A stretch of 10,148 nt of DNA from positions 1 through 10,148 of the forward strand of contig JAGLNB010000164.1 of assembly GCA_023139715.1 (NCBI GenBank), given 5' to 3'. Source of the DNA: Planctomycetota bacterium (lineage in GTDB: Bacteria > Planctomycetota > Phycisphaerae > Sedimentisphaerales > Anaerobacaceae). The notes below the pieces were generated by a model. The model was not told the DNA's origin. It did no database searches and saw nothing but the letters and a program-made list of their open reading frames with translations. Within the stretch, counting starts at the first letter, position 1. Every line of letters begins with the position of its first letter. Both the position numbers and the translations under genes were made by a program. This document shows, one piece after another, positions 1-6,649 of the stretch.

Positions 1-65
1 ATATAGATTCGCGTATTAAAATTAGTTAAATGAAAATAGTTCTTATATTTGAAAGAGGTAACACA

Positions 66-1157
66 ATGAACAGCAAGATAGTAGAAAGTATTAACATTTT
101 ACTTATAACACTTATCTGTGTTTTGAGCGGGGTTGCACAAGCTAATGAAAAAATAGATTTTCAAAAAGTTGACCCAAACCAGATTCCGGCTGAACTGATG
201 ATGCTATCTGTAGCTACAAAAACTAACTACGAAAAAATTAAGACTTGGCAAGGCAATATGGATTTTCATGATGTTATAATTTCCAAAGGCCAGGATTCTG
301 TAAATATACTCGAGCAACATACAGATGTTAAGTCTGTCAATGAGCCAAATGAACTTATGACATTATATGAAGGAACAGTTGAATTTAAAATTGATGCTAA
401 AAATGATTGCCGCTTTGTGCATACGGTTCGTCCACAACCAGTTACTTACACCGACCCCGAAAAAGAGCGAGTTTATACATCCCTGTCTGGGTCTTGGGAA
501 TAAACAAAAATTGTTACTCCTGAGTGTGAAATTATAAGTAATCCGAGTCGCTGGACAGAAAATAATACCATTGTAACTCGAAGAAATGCGATAAGACAAA
601 AAGCAAGTATGAGAAAAACGACTGGTTCAGATCCGAGAGAATCTTTCAATGTTGGCAGCCCAGTGTGGCTTTTGTTATCGCAGCTCTCACAAAGTCTTCG
701 GCAGAAAAGAGAAGGTGTTGAAACATATGATGTAATTCTTGAGGAGGGAAAAACGGCAGAAAATAAGTTGGTCTATCACATACAAATGTTTATGCCAGGA
801 CAAAGTTATCCGATACTCAAATTTATTTTGAAAGAAGATGCTGGTTTTAATCCAACATACATAGAAGCAAGAAGAAACGGTTTGTTAATATCACGGGTTA
901 CTACTGATTTTGTTAAAATTGATGGTATATTTCTGCCAAGTAAAAGGCAGGAAATGCAATATGATGAAAGCGGTCTTCGACGTGATTCACAACGAACGAT
1001 TAACAACACGCAAATTAACGCACAGCTTCCAGATAAAACTTTTTCAATAGATAATTGCGGCCTTGAAGATGGTGACAGCTTCGTTGATGAAATCAACAAT
1101 AAAAGCTACATTTATAAAGGCGAAGGCAAACTTGTCGAAATAAAAAAAGAGGAATAA
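66..1157 (+). pseudogene. Exported LolA-like protein gene, interrupted by an in-frame TAA
   Basis: The start is the ATG at 66, chosen for AGAGG at 54-58 and for the clear signal peptide that follows: Lys near the N-terminus, a hydrophobic core, and probable cleavage after Ala-Gln-Ala (residue ~25). The frame runs to a TAA at 501-503, then stays open in the same frame from 504 to the stop at 1155-1157. The two halves (146 residues and 217 codons including the stop) therefore look like one ~363-residue protein with a single nonsense codon. The second half has an ATG at 609 but no Shine-Dalgarno sequence and no signal peptide. The C-terminal pattern 'VKIDGIFLPSKRQEMQYDESG' followed by 'LPDKTFSI' resembles the outer-membrane lipoprotein-sorting (LolA-like) fold. 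That is resemblance only, and the function is unknown. The gene converges on gspM with a 47-nt gap. Alternatives are a sequencing error or, less likely, stop readthrough. Confidence 0.7.
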
Positions 1158-1204
1158 TATTTTTAGAACCTGTTTCAAAACTGCTTTCGAGGAAATTTTC
1201 GGGC

Positions 1205-1705
1205 TCAATAAAAATACTTCAACTTCAAATCAGCATCCCAAATGTCAGTTAGCCCTTTTTTGTATGTCAGCTTCAATTGTGTACATTGCAAATTCGGCCA
1301 GTGCAGCTGAATGGTCGAAAGAAATTTTGCAAATTTTATAATATTCGTTTCCCTTAAAAGCACATTTGCGCTTTGGCTTTTCTGGCCGCCGGAAGTAATG
1401 CGTATTCCGCTGCTCAATTTATAATCGGATGATTTTATGCCGCACAAGCCGGCAACTTTTTCAACAGCTATCGCATAATCAAATTCATCTTTGCCGGCCT
1501 GCGAATCAGCAAATGTCAATCTTTCCGGATTGATTGTAAGAATTTCTGCGATGATTTTTTGAGCTTTATCATATTCAACTGTTTGCCTCTGCCAATCGTT
1601 CTCAGCTTTTGGCAAACTCACCATCGCCACAGAGGCCAGCCAGCAAATAGCAACAACCGGAGCGAGTATATAATAAAACATTGGATTTTTATGTATGTCT
1701 TTCAT
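1205..1705 (-). CDS. gspM: T2SS inner-membrane assembly protein GspM-like (PilO-like)
   Basis: A 166-residue protein with a short cytoplasmic N-terminus, one membrane helix at residues ~10-31, a coiled-coil-prone stretch (~35-58) and a small C-terminal alpha/beta domain (~75-166) of the ferredoxin-like type seen in GspM and PilO. In the family, GspM sits in the inner membrane, pairs with GspL through the periplasmic domain and helps couple the GspE ATPase to pseudopilus growth. Sequence conservation in this family is very low, so the call rests on topology, size and position directly after gspL. The ATG at 1705 has an AAAGGG Shine-Dalgarno sequence at 1713-1718 that overlaps the gspL stop codon, with 11 nt between the genes, which suggests translational coupling. 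It is the last gene of the operon. Confidence 0.75.
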   Translation of the reverse strand: MKDIHKNPMFYYILAPVVAICWLASVAMVSLPKAENDWQRQTVEYDKAQKIIAEILTINPERLTFADSQAGKDEFDYAIAVEKVAGLCGIKSSDYKLSSGIRITSGGQKSQSANVLLRETNIIKFAKFLSTIQLHWPNLQCTQLKLTYKKGLTDIWDADLKLKYFY

Positions 1706-1716
1706 AAATTTTCCCT

Positions 1717-3168
1717 TTAGCCGTTTTGCGGAGCAACTGTTATTGTAAAATTATCACGACCGCCTTTTTCATCGATTCGCTGTTGAAGAATATCGAGTTT
1801 GCCTTTCTTAATTGCCTTGAACAATTCAAGAGTTTTTTTTCTGCCTGAGGTACTGCCGGCCACAGTTATTTTGCCGGCAATTCCTATTGTATCTATCTGC
1901 AAATTCGTTTTCGAGGCACATCCATTAAACGCATTGAGCAGTAATATGAGTTTTGCCGAGACAGCTTCTTTTCCGGTAATGCTGAGCTGTCCGCTTTTAA
2001 CATCTCTGATTCGCCTTAATTCACCAGCGAGTTTTTTTGCAGGGCTTGTATCTTTCGGCATTTTTTTTGTAAACATCACATCCGAATACTGCTTTGCCAG
2101 TTTTTTGTGCAATCGATTAGCATATCTATTCCTCTGCATTAAACGCATCTGAAAATACATTCCTATTACGAGCACAAAAACAGTAATCAAAACACTCAAA
2201 ATTTTAATAGCTTTTTCGATACGCAGTTTTCTGCCCTGATACGGACTGAAATCATCTCTGAAATTAGCCGCTGTAATTTTTTGTGCTCCAGAGACAGCTG
2301 CTCCGCAGGCAATGGCAAAACCAACCGGGTTTTCGCTGTCATTATCATCCGAAGTTTGTGATTCAATTTGAATCGTCCAGGCCAAATCAAGAGCTTCAAC
2401 TTTAACAGCAAGTTTTTCGCCAAGAGCAACAATATCTACAGAATCTTCGGAATCAAAAACTTTCAGTTCGTTTATATTTTCGCCACCTGAAAGCAGAGCC
2501 AAAGTAAGAGGGGCTTCTCTTGTGATTAATTCTGTTTTGTTTTGCGTTCTGCCGAGCAAAAAAGTTCTCATTTTCAAACAGCTTTGGGATTTTGCAAGAA
2601 CAATAAAATATCCTCTGCTCTTTGACAGCACTGCAAATAAATCCGCACCCTGCTCGCCTGCCGTTGCCACATTATTTTTACTGATAAATCTCGCCAAACA
2701 ATTCACATCCGGCTCGATACTAACCGGGTCGAGATTATTACTTTGCAAAGCTGCCAGTATTTCCGTGAGCATTTTCTTTTCAGCTGTGAAAACCGTCAGT
2801 TCCGAACCTCCGCCAGCTGCCGGCGTTGCCGTAAAAGCGATTGCAACATCAGCAACATCAGCTGCTATTGCCTCTTCAGTATCAAATCTTATTGTTGCTG
2901 CGATTTGCTTTGGCTCAGCAAATTCACTGTGAACGCTGTGCTGCATAAACATCGCACAATCAAGAGCCACCGCAACTTCGGAAAATCCCCAGCCCCTTTC
3001 GGCACATCCGCTGCTGATGAGATTTACCATCGCCTGCCAGCCGGATTGCTCCGTGTTTTCACAGCTGACACTAAAGCAGCCAAGAACGCTTTTTTGATGC
3101 ACGCCGAAACAGACCACACTTGCCGAATTCCTGCTTAGGTAAATTCCAAGATTATTCTGAAATTCCAC
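1717..3168 (-). CDS. gspL: T2SS assembly protein GspL (PilM-like domain, membrane helix, periplasmic domain)
   Basis: A 483-residue protein with the GspL layout. Residues 1-~305 form a cytoplasmic actin-like (PilM-type) domain, including the stretch 'NNLDPVSIEPDVNCLARF' (~144-161) and 'NFRDDFSPY' just before the membrane. One transmembrane helix lies at ~319-342. The periplasmic part (~345-483) has a basic helical segment and an alpha/beta C-terminus. In the T2SS, the cytoplasmic domain of GspL binds the N-terminal domain of GspE and anchors the ATPase to the membrane, with GspM as its partner. Translation starts at GTG (3166-3168), supported by GGGAG at 3179-3183. There are 18 nt after gspK and 11 nt before gspM. 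The protein is longer than the ~400 residues common in Proteobacteria. The PilM/PilN-like fusion favours T2SS over a type IV pilus, where these parts are usually separate genes. Confidence 0.85.
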   Translation of the reverse strand: MEFQNNLGIYLSRNSASVVCFGVHQKSVLGCFSVSCENTEQSGWQAMVNLISSGCAERGWGFSEVAVALDCAMFMQHSVHSEFAEPKQIAATIRFDTEEAIAADVADVAIAFTATPAAGGGSELTVFTAEKKMLTEILAALQSNNLDPVSIEPDVNCLARFISKNNVATAGEQGADLFAVLSKSRGYFIVLAKSQSCLKMRTFLLGRTQNKTELITREAPLTLALLSGGENINELKVFDSEDSVDIVALGEKLAVKVEALDLAWTIQIESQTSDDNDSENPVGFAIACGAAVSGAQKITAANFRDDFSPYQGRKLRIEKAIKILSVLITVFVLVIGMYFQMRLMQRNRYANRLHKKLAKQYSDVMFTKKMPKDTSPAKKLAGELRRIRDVKSGQLSITGKEAVSAKLILLLNAFNGCASKTNLQIDTIGIAGKITVAGSTSGRKKTLELFKAIKKGKLDILQQRIDEKGGRDNFTITVAPQNG

Positions 3169-3178
3169 TTTTATTTCA

Positions 3179-3183
3179 CTCCC
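3179..3183 (-). promoter_or_regulatory. Shine-Dalgarno sequence that fixes the GTG start of gspL
   Basis: On the minus strand GGGAG lies 10 nt before the GTG at 3168, just after the gspK stop. No ATG lies near this site, so the GTG start is the best supported. Confidence 0.6.
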
Positions 3184-3186
3184 GAT

Positions 3187-4446
3187 TTAATTACTAATCG
3201 TCGCAATCCGTTGTATTTTTTCTTTTCCCTTTATTACTGCTATAACAGTCGAAGCCGTCGCAACGCCGCTGGTTGCAGTTGCTCTTATAGTGAAAAAATT
3301 ACTCGTTGTCGTTATGTATTTTTCACATTTTTCAATAGAAACAGAATAACGCATTAGCTTCTTTTTCAAATCATCCATATCCACAAACGGCTCGACTCGT
3401 CTTCTCTGAATTATTTCTTCTGCAATTCTATCGGCATCACCGCCAAAAGTAAAAGCCGATTCCAGTACTTGTCTCGGAGCTGTGTTTATATTTACTTTGT
3501 CCGAGCCGAACATTGCCATATATTTGACAGCTGCCTGTCGTGCATTTTCATCGGCAATTGACGAGCGAGCCAGCGGTTCAATATCTAATAGTGAGCTGTG
3601 AAAGAGTTTTGCAAAAGCTGTTCTGTGTACCATGGCAGGCAGAGTTTTCGTTTTCGGCTTAAGCCGTGATGGCCCTTTTCTGCGTTTTACTCTTTCTGAT
3701 TTTTTTATGTGTCGTTTTCCATGTTCGGTTACTTTTATCGGCTGAAAATCCATTTTGAACTTTTTTATTTCACCGATTTCCTTCAGCTGCTTTTGCAACA
3801 ATCGAATATCTACGCTGTTTACGTCCATCCATTCGCAGAACGTTTCAAAGCCCGCTTTTGCCTGACGTTTGACATCTTTGTCATCCAGTATTGCCCATCC
3901 GAGCGGATATTTTGCATTTTCATCTTCAATTTCTATTCTTACTTTTGCTTTTCCGATTTCAAATTCCACCGGCTCAATTATCAACGGCCACACAGGGCCA
4001 TAAGGGCCTCGAATTTTTATCAAATCGGCTGCCGCCTCATTTTCAACATCATTTATATCATTAACATCGTTTACATCATCCAAGCTTTCATTACTGTCAA
4101 CTGCCGTAATTTTTTCAATTGCAACGGCTGCCACAAATTCACGGTACTCTGCCCTGCTCAAAGTAAATATATCTGAAAAATCCGGCTCATTTGGACGTGC
4201 AATTATCTGCAAATCGTTTATATCTTCAAGTGTTGCCAATGCGTATTTCGCCGCAGAATCGCAGCTGTAGCGCGCAATTTGATAATCCACAACATATTGA
4301 TTCCTATAACGCTCGGCAGCAACACGGCTGGTAAAAACAAATGCCAGCGTAGCCATCACCACCAGCAAAACCAGTGTTACCAGCAGAACTACAGCTCGGC
4401 GATTTGTTCTATCATTTTTTGGCAAAACGGTTTTCATTTTTATCAT
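3187..4446 (-). CDS. gspK: T2SS minor pseudopilin GspK
   Basis: A 419-residue protein. A basic leader (residues 1-17) is followed by a hydrophobic helix 'AVVLLVTLVLLVVMATLAF' (~18-36), the pseudopilin anchor, with Ala and not Gly at the likely -1 position. 'IEDENAKY' (~172-180) corresponds to the conserved 'DENGK'-type motif of T2SSK. 'DKVNINTAPRQVLESAF' (~316-332), followed by 'IAEEIIQRRR' and 'PFVDMDDLKKKL', is the helix-hairpin-helix-like second domain, and 'FFTIRATATSG' lies near the end. In the family, GspK caps the pseudopilus tip with GspI and GspJ. Two oddities are an acidic repeat (DVNDVNDIND, ~124-133) and a strongly basic patch (~243-267). No clear Shine-Dalgarno sequence lies before ATG 4446. 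An in-frame ATG at 4437 is an alternative start. The gene follows gspJ after a 149-nt repeat-filled gap. Confidence 0.85.
   Translation of the reverse strand: MIKMKTVLPKNDRTNRRAVVLLVTLVLLVVMATLAFVFTSRVAAERYRNQYVVDYQIARYSCDSAAKYALATLEDINDLQIIARPNEPDFSDIFTLSRAEYREFVAAVAIEKITAVDSNESLDDVNDVNDINDVENEAAADLIKIRGPYGPVWPLIIEPVEFEIGKAKVRIEIEDENAKYPLGWAILDDKDVKRQAKAGFETFCEWMDVNSVDIRLLQKQLKEIGEIKKFKMDFQPIKVTEHGKRHIKKSERVKRRKGPSRLKPKTKTLPAMVHRTAFAKLFHSSLLDIEPLARSSIADENARQAAVKYMAMFGSDKVNINTAPRQVLESAFTFGGDADRIAEEIIQRRRVEPFVDMDDLKKKLMRYSVSIEKCEKYITTTSNFFTIRATATSGVATASTVIAVIKGKEKIQRIATISN
4045..4080 (-). repeat. 9-bp tandem repeat coding for Asp-Val/Ile-Asn units in gspK
   Basis: Four imperfect 9-bp units (4045-4053, 4054-4062, 4063-4071, 4072-4080) encode an acidic Asp/Asn-rich stretch around residues 123-134 of GspK. 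Because the unit is a multiple of three, copy number can change without breaking the frame. It probably forms a surface loop. Calcium binding is possible but not shown. Confidence 0.6.
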
Positions 4447-4459
4447 TTATTACTTATTT

Positions 4460-4597
4460 GAATCCTCTAAAAAACCTTAGATTGCTTCGTCGCTCCTCTT
4501 CTCGCAATGACATAATTAGCATTTTTATGTCATTGCGAGGCCGTTTTTTGGCCGCGGCAATCTCAAATTTTCAGAAAACAAGTTTTTCAGAGGACTC
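4460..4597. repeat. 138-bp inverted-repeat element filling the gspJ-gspK junction
   Basis: The inner arms are a perfect 13-bp inverted repeat, CTCGCAATGACAT at 4501-4513 and its complement at 4527-4539, around a 13-nt loop. Middle arms are AGATTGC (4479-4485) and GCAATCT (4557-4563). Outer arms are GAATCCTCT (4460-4468) and AGAGGACTC (4589-4597, one mismatch), each continued by a short A- or T-rich match. The right arm carries about 17 extra bases and a GGCC-T6-GGCC mini-palindrome. The motif TGTCATTGCGAG...GCAATCTC is shared with the element inside gspI. In the operon transcript it would fold into a long hairpin between gspJ and gspK. The last bases of the element overlap the TGA stop of gspJ. 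It looks like a non-autonomous dispersed repeat. No transposase or target duplication is seen. Confidence 0.8.
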
Positions 4598-5333
4598 ATT
4601 TACTTTCATTTTTGCTTTCTTCTTCATATTCTTTTTTTACAAACACAAAGTTAATTTTTCTTGTTCTGTCAATACTTATAGTCCTTTTGGTTTTTTCATT
4701 TTCGGGCACATCAAAACTGCCATCGAGCATTTTCATCGGCTCGGCAAATGAAATTGTTACCACAACTGCCGGCGGCACACGAGCATACGTCCATTTATCC
4801 AACGGCTTTTTTTCGTCTGGCACCTGCACCTTAAAAAATGTTATACCATTACAAATCGGAACAAAAAGTTCTCTTTCCCAGTCATCTTTTTTCTTATCGA
4901 GCAGTTTTTCTTCAAGCCCTATTCCGCTGTAACTTCGGTAGAGAACAAGCCCATCTGCATCGCTGTCATAATCATAGCCGGTTTGCCAAACGATTTTTTC
5001 CAGCGTTTCTTTTTTATTTTTTCCATCATAAATGGTTTGCAGAATAGTCAGTCGTGCAGTTGTAAATCCGCTATCGAATTTATTTTCAATTGTTATCTTC
5101 GTATCCGAACTATTAGATGTTATTGCGTCAAGGTCTTCCGCTATTCTCTGAAGAATTTCCAGAGGCAGCCGATTTTGAGCGAGCCGAGCAGTAACCGCTG
5201 TAACTGATTTTTCAGCTCTACTGTAAACTGCCAATACCGTAACAAGCACCATAGCTGAAATCGTCAAAGCTGCTACAGCTTCAGCAAGCGAAAACCCCGC
5301 TTGTTTTAATAATTTAAACTGTATATTTTTCAT
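4596..5333 (-). CDS. gspJ: T2SS minor pseudopilin GspJ
   Basis: A 245-residue type IV pilin-like protein. The leader ends in Gly and is followed by 'FSLAEAVAALTISAMVLVTVLAVY' (from residue 14), a canonical prepilin peptidase site with Glu at +5. The GspJ family pattern follows: 'LEILQRIAEDLDAI' (~58-71), 'DADGLVLYRSYSG', 'ELFVPICNGITFFKVQV' and 'PPAVVVTISFAEP' in the C-terminal beta region. GspJ forms the pseudopilus tip with GspI and GspK. The start at ATG 5333 is the only one close to the cleavage site. AAGAG directly abuts it, so the Shine-Dalgarno sequence is poorly spaced and coupling to gspI (16 nt upstream) is likely. The tail is highly charged (Glu/Lys), and its TGA stop coincides with the edge of the 138-bp inverted repeat, so the original C-terminus may have been altered by insertion. 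Confidence 0.85.
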   Translation of the reverse strand: MKNIQFKLLKQAGFSLAEAVAALTISAMVLVTVLAVYSRAEKSVTAVTARLAQNRLPLEILQRIAEDLDAITSNSSDTKITIENKFDSGFTTARLTILQTIYDGKNKKETLEKIVWQTGYDYDSDADGLVLYRSYSGIGLEEKLLDKKKDDWERELFVPICNGITFFKVQVPDEKKPLDKWTYARVPPAVVVTISFAEPMKMLDGSFDVPENEKTKRTISIDRTRKINFVFVKKEYEEESKNESK

Positions 5334-5349
5334 CTCTTAAAACACAAGT

Positions 5350-6126
5350 TTAATCAAAATACCCATTATTCCTCAACCATGGTATAAGTTCACCAATCGG
5401 CAAATCCCAGGGTATACCCGACTCTGGTTCGACTATAGGTTCTGGTGTTTCTGGCCCTGGATCAATTTCTGGCACCGGCTCAACTGGCTCGCCCAGCTCT
5501 CCGGAACCATTGGTACTCGCTGTGGGATTGTTCGCCAACCATGTCATTTCTCTTTGTTTCTGCTCGACAATCTGCTTTAGCTGCCTTTTTGTCAAATCGG
5601 TCAGCCAATGCGTCAGCTCAACAATTTGCGTTTCGCCGCCGGCATCGGTGTATCCAGCCGAACACGTCGCCTGTATCCACATCCTGTCAGTTGCCGGCTC
5701 ATAAAAACTTTCCACAACAGTTGACCACTGAATCCCAGGATTATTTTCAGCTGTTCCGGATTCAGATATTTCTTTAGCCGAATCCTGGGATAAAAGCATT
5801 TCCATATTCTCACGTGCAACTTCCAAAGCTGCCAGCCGCTGCGCCGAATCAGCGGCAGCCGATACATTTCTATCTATAATTACCAACACACTTGAACTGA
5901 CAAGAGCCAGTATCACAAGTGCAGTAACAGATTCGACCAAGCTAAAGGCCGTTTTGAGTTTTGAGTTTGCTCTGTAGAAAACACTGCTGTTGTCATTGCG
6001 AAGGAGCTGAAAGCGACTGTGGCAATCTCGATTTTGAGTTTTGAGATTGCTTCGCTTTGCTCGCAATGACACCTTAGCGAAAGTTTTTTCTACAAAACAT
6101 TCTGAATTTTTAAAATTGCATTTCAT
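5350..6126 (-). CDS. gspI: T2SS minor pseudopilin GspI with a repeat-expanded leader
   Basis: The mature part begins at 'FSLVESVTALVILALVSSSVLVI' with Glu at +5 and Ala at -1. It is followed by a GspI-like body ('ALEVARENMEMLL') and an unusual Pro/Glu-rich tail of ~50 residues. The leader is about 60 residues from ATG 6126, against roughly 6-15 in typical pseudopilins. It contains 'SLRAKRSNL' and 'DCHSRFQLLRNDN', the translation of the palindromic element at 5991-6071, then 'NSKLKT' from a heptamer duplication. There is no ATG, GTG or TTG between the element and the cleavage site. Every possible start (ATG 6156, ATG 6126, GTG 6072, TTG 6066) therefore forces most or all of the repeat to be translated. 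ATG 6126 was chosen because it overlaps gspH by only 17 nt. No start has a good Shine-Dalgarno sequence. Confidence 0.8.
   Translation of the reverse strand: MKCNFKNSECFVEKTFAKVSLRAKRSNLKTQNRDCHSRFQLLRNDNSSVFYRANSKLKTAFSLVESVTALVILALVSSSVLVIIDRNVSAAADSAQRLAALEVARENMEMLLSQDSAKEISESGTAENNPGIQWSTVVESFYEPATDRMWIQATCSAGYTDAGGETQIVELTHWLTDLTKRQLKQIVEQKQREMTWLANNPTASTNGSGELGEPVEPVPEIDPGPETPEPIVEPESGIPWDLPIGELIPWLRNNGYFD
5952..5965. repeat. TTTTGAG heptamer x2, first copy of a 14-bp direct repeat
   Basis: Two tandem TTTTGAG heptamers at 5952-5965 recur exactly at 6032-6045 inside the palindromic element. The similarity extends to 19 of 20 bases (TTGCT follows at both sites after one mismatch). The two copies are 80 bp apart. 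On the coding strand this copy gives the 'NSKLKT' residues just before the GspI cleavage site. Confidence 0.75.
5991..6071. repeat. 81-bp palindromic 'SLRAKRSN'-type element within the gspI leader
   Basis: The left arm is TGTCATTGCGA...AAGCGA...GCAATCTC (5991-6029). The right arm is GAGATTGC...TCGCAATGACA (6043-6071). The arms are imperfect inverted repeats around a short spacer carrying TTTTGAGTTTTGAG. The element is 81 bp, exactly 27 codons, with no stop in the gspI frame. It shares terminal words with the 4460-4597 element but in the opposite arrangement: there TGTCATTGCGAG faces the loop, here GCAATCTC faces the loop. Repeats of this word composition are common dispersed palindromes in bacterial genomes, as I recall. 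In-frame insertion into proteins is known for Rickettsia palindromic elements. Confidence 0.8.
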
Positions 6127-6649
6127 CTTTGGATTTCGGCTTAAGTATTTCAACATCGCCTTCTTTTAACGTAACGATTCTATTTATTCTATTAACCACC
6201 ACCGAATACGGCTGTTCATTTTCATCGAGTAAGACGATTTTTCCGCCCGCCTGCCATCCGGTACTGCCAGCCCTGAAAAACGCTTTTAATGTATTCTCGT
6301 CGGTCTGCGTTAAATCATCGAACAGAACGTATGTAGCTATGCAGTTATCGCTGAAGTCATTTTCAACGATAATCTCTTCTTCCAGCACCTGCTCTAAATC
6401 CGATGTAGTAATCTGGCGAAGCGTGTATTTCTGCTCTGACAAATCGATAATGACTTCGTATCTTCTGTCGCTTTGGGCGGCAGCAGTAACGGCCATCTGC
6501 ATTGTCGAGACAAACTCAGCTGCCTGGGCTTTGAATTTGTTTTTTGTCAGCAGCCCGAAAAGATTTGTAACCGCCAGCGTAGTAAACAGCGACACGAGCA
6601 AAACAACTACAACAAGCTCTGTAAGTGTAAATCCTTTTTTAATTCGCAT
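6110..6649 (-). CDS. gspH: T2SS minor pseudopilin GspH
   Basis: A 179-residue protein from ATG 6649. The sequence 'MRIKKGFTLTELVVVVLLVSLFTTLAV' is a classic short basic leader with a Gly-Phe cleavage site and Glu at +5. An upstream in-frame ATG at 6706 would give a 25-residue leader but overlaps gspG by 68 nt, so 6649 is preferred. The body matches GspH/FimT: 'FVSTMQMAVTAAAQSDRRYEVIID' after the helix, and the C-terminal 'FRAGSTGWQAGGKIVLLDENEQPYSVVVNRINRIV', which corresponds to the family's glycine-rich beta region. In the family GspH links the GspI/J/K tip to the GspG shaft. The start overlaps the 3' end of gspG by 11 nt, so the two are likely translationally coupled. It overlaps the likely gspI start by 17 nt at the other end. 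Confidence 0.85.
   Translation of the reverse strand: MRIKKGFTLTELVVVVLLVSLFTTLAVTNLFGLLTKNKFKAQAAEFVSTMQMAVTAAAQSDRRYEVIIDLSEQKYTLRQITTSDLEQVLEEEIIVENDFSDNCIATYVLFDDLTQTDENTLKAFFRAGSTGWQAGGKIVLLDENEQPYSVVVNRINRIVTLKEGDVEILKPKSKDEMQF

Noticed and set aside
1..65. Promoter for the plus-strand exported protein gene
   Set aside because: The stretch is AT-rich with several TATA-like words (e.g. near 43-50), but none has a well-spaced -35 partner. Not specific enough to call.
609..1157. Independent gene starting at ATG 609
   Set aside because: There is no Shine-Dalgarno sequence or signal peptide, and it is in the same frame as the upstream half with no stops between 504 and 608. It is better explained as the 3' part of a gene broken by one nonsense codon.
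1158..1204. Bidirectional terminator between the convergent genes
   Set aside because: Only a 4-bp stem (TTTC-GAG-GAAA) and scattered T runs are present. No convincing hairpin with a U tract on either strand.
1799..3138. Several plus-strand open frames over gspL
   Set aside because: They are low-complexity, Ser/Cys/Leu-rich translations of the complementary strand, with no ribosome binding sites. gspL explains the region fully.
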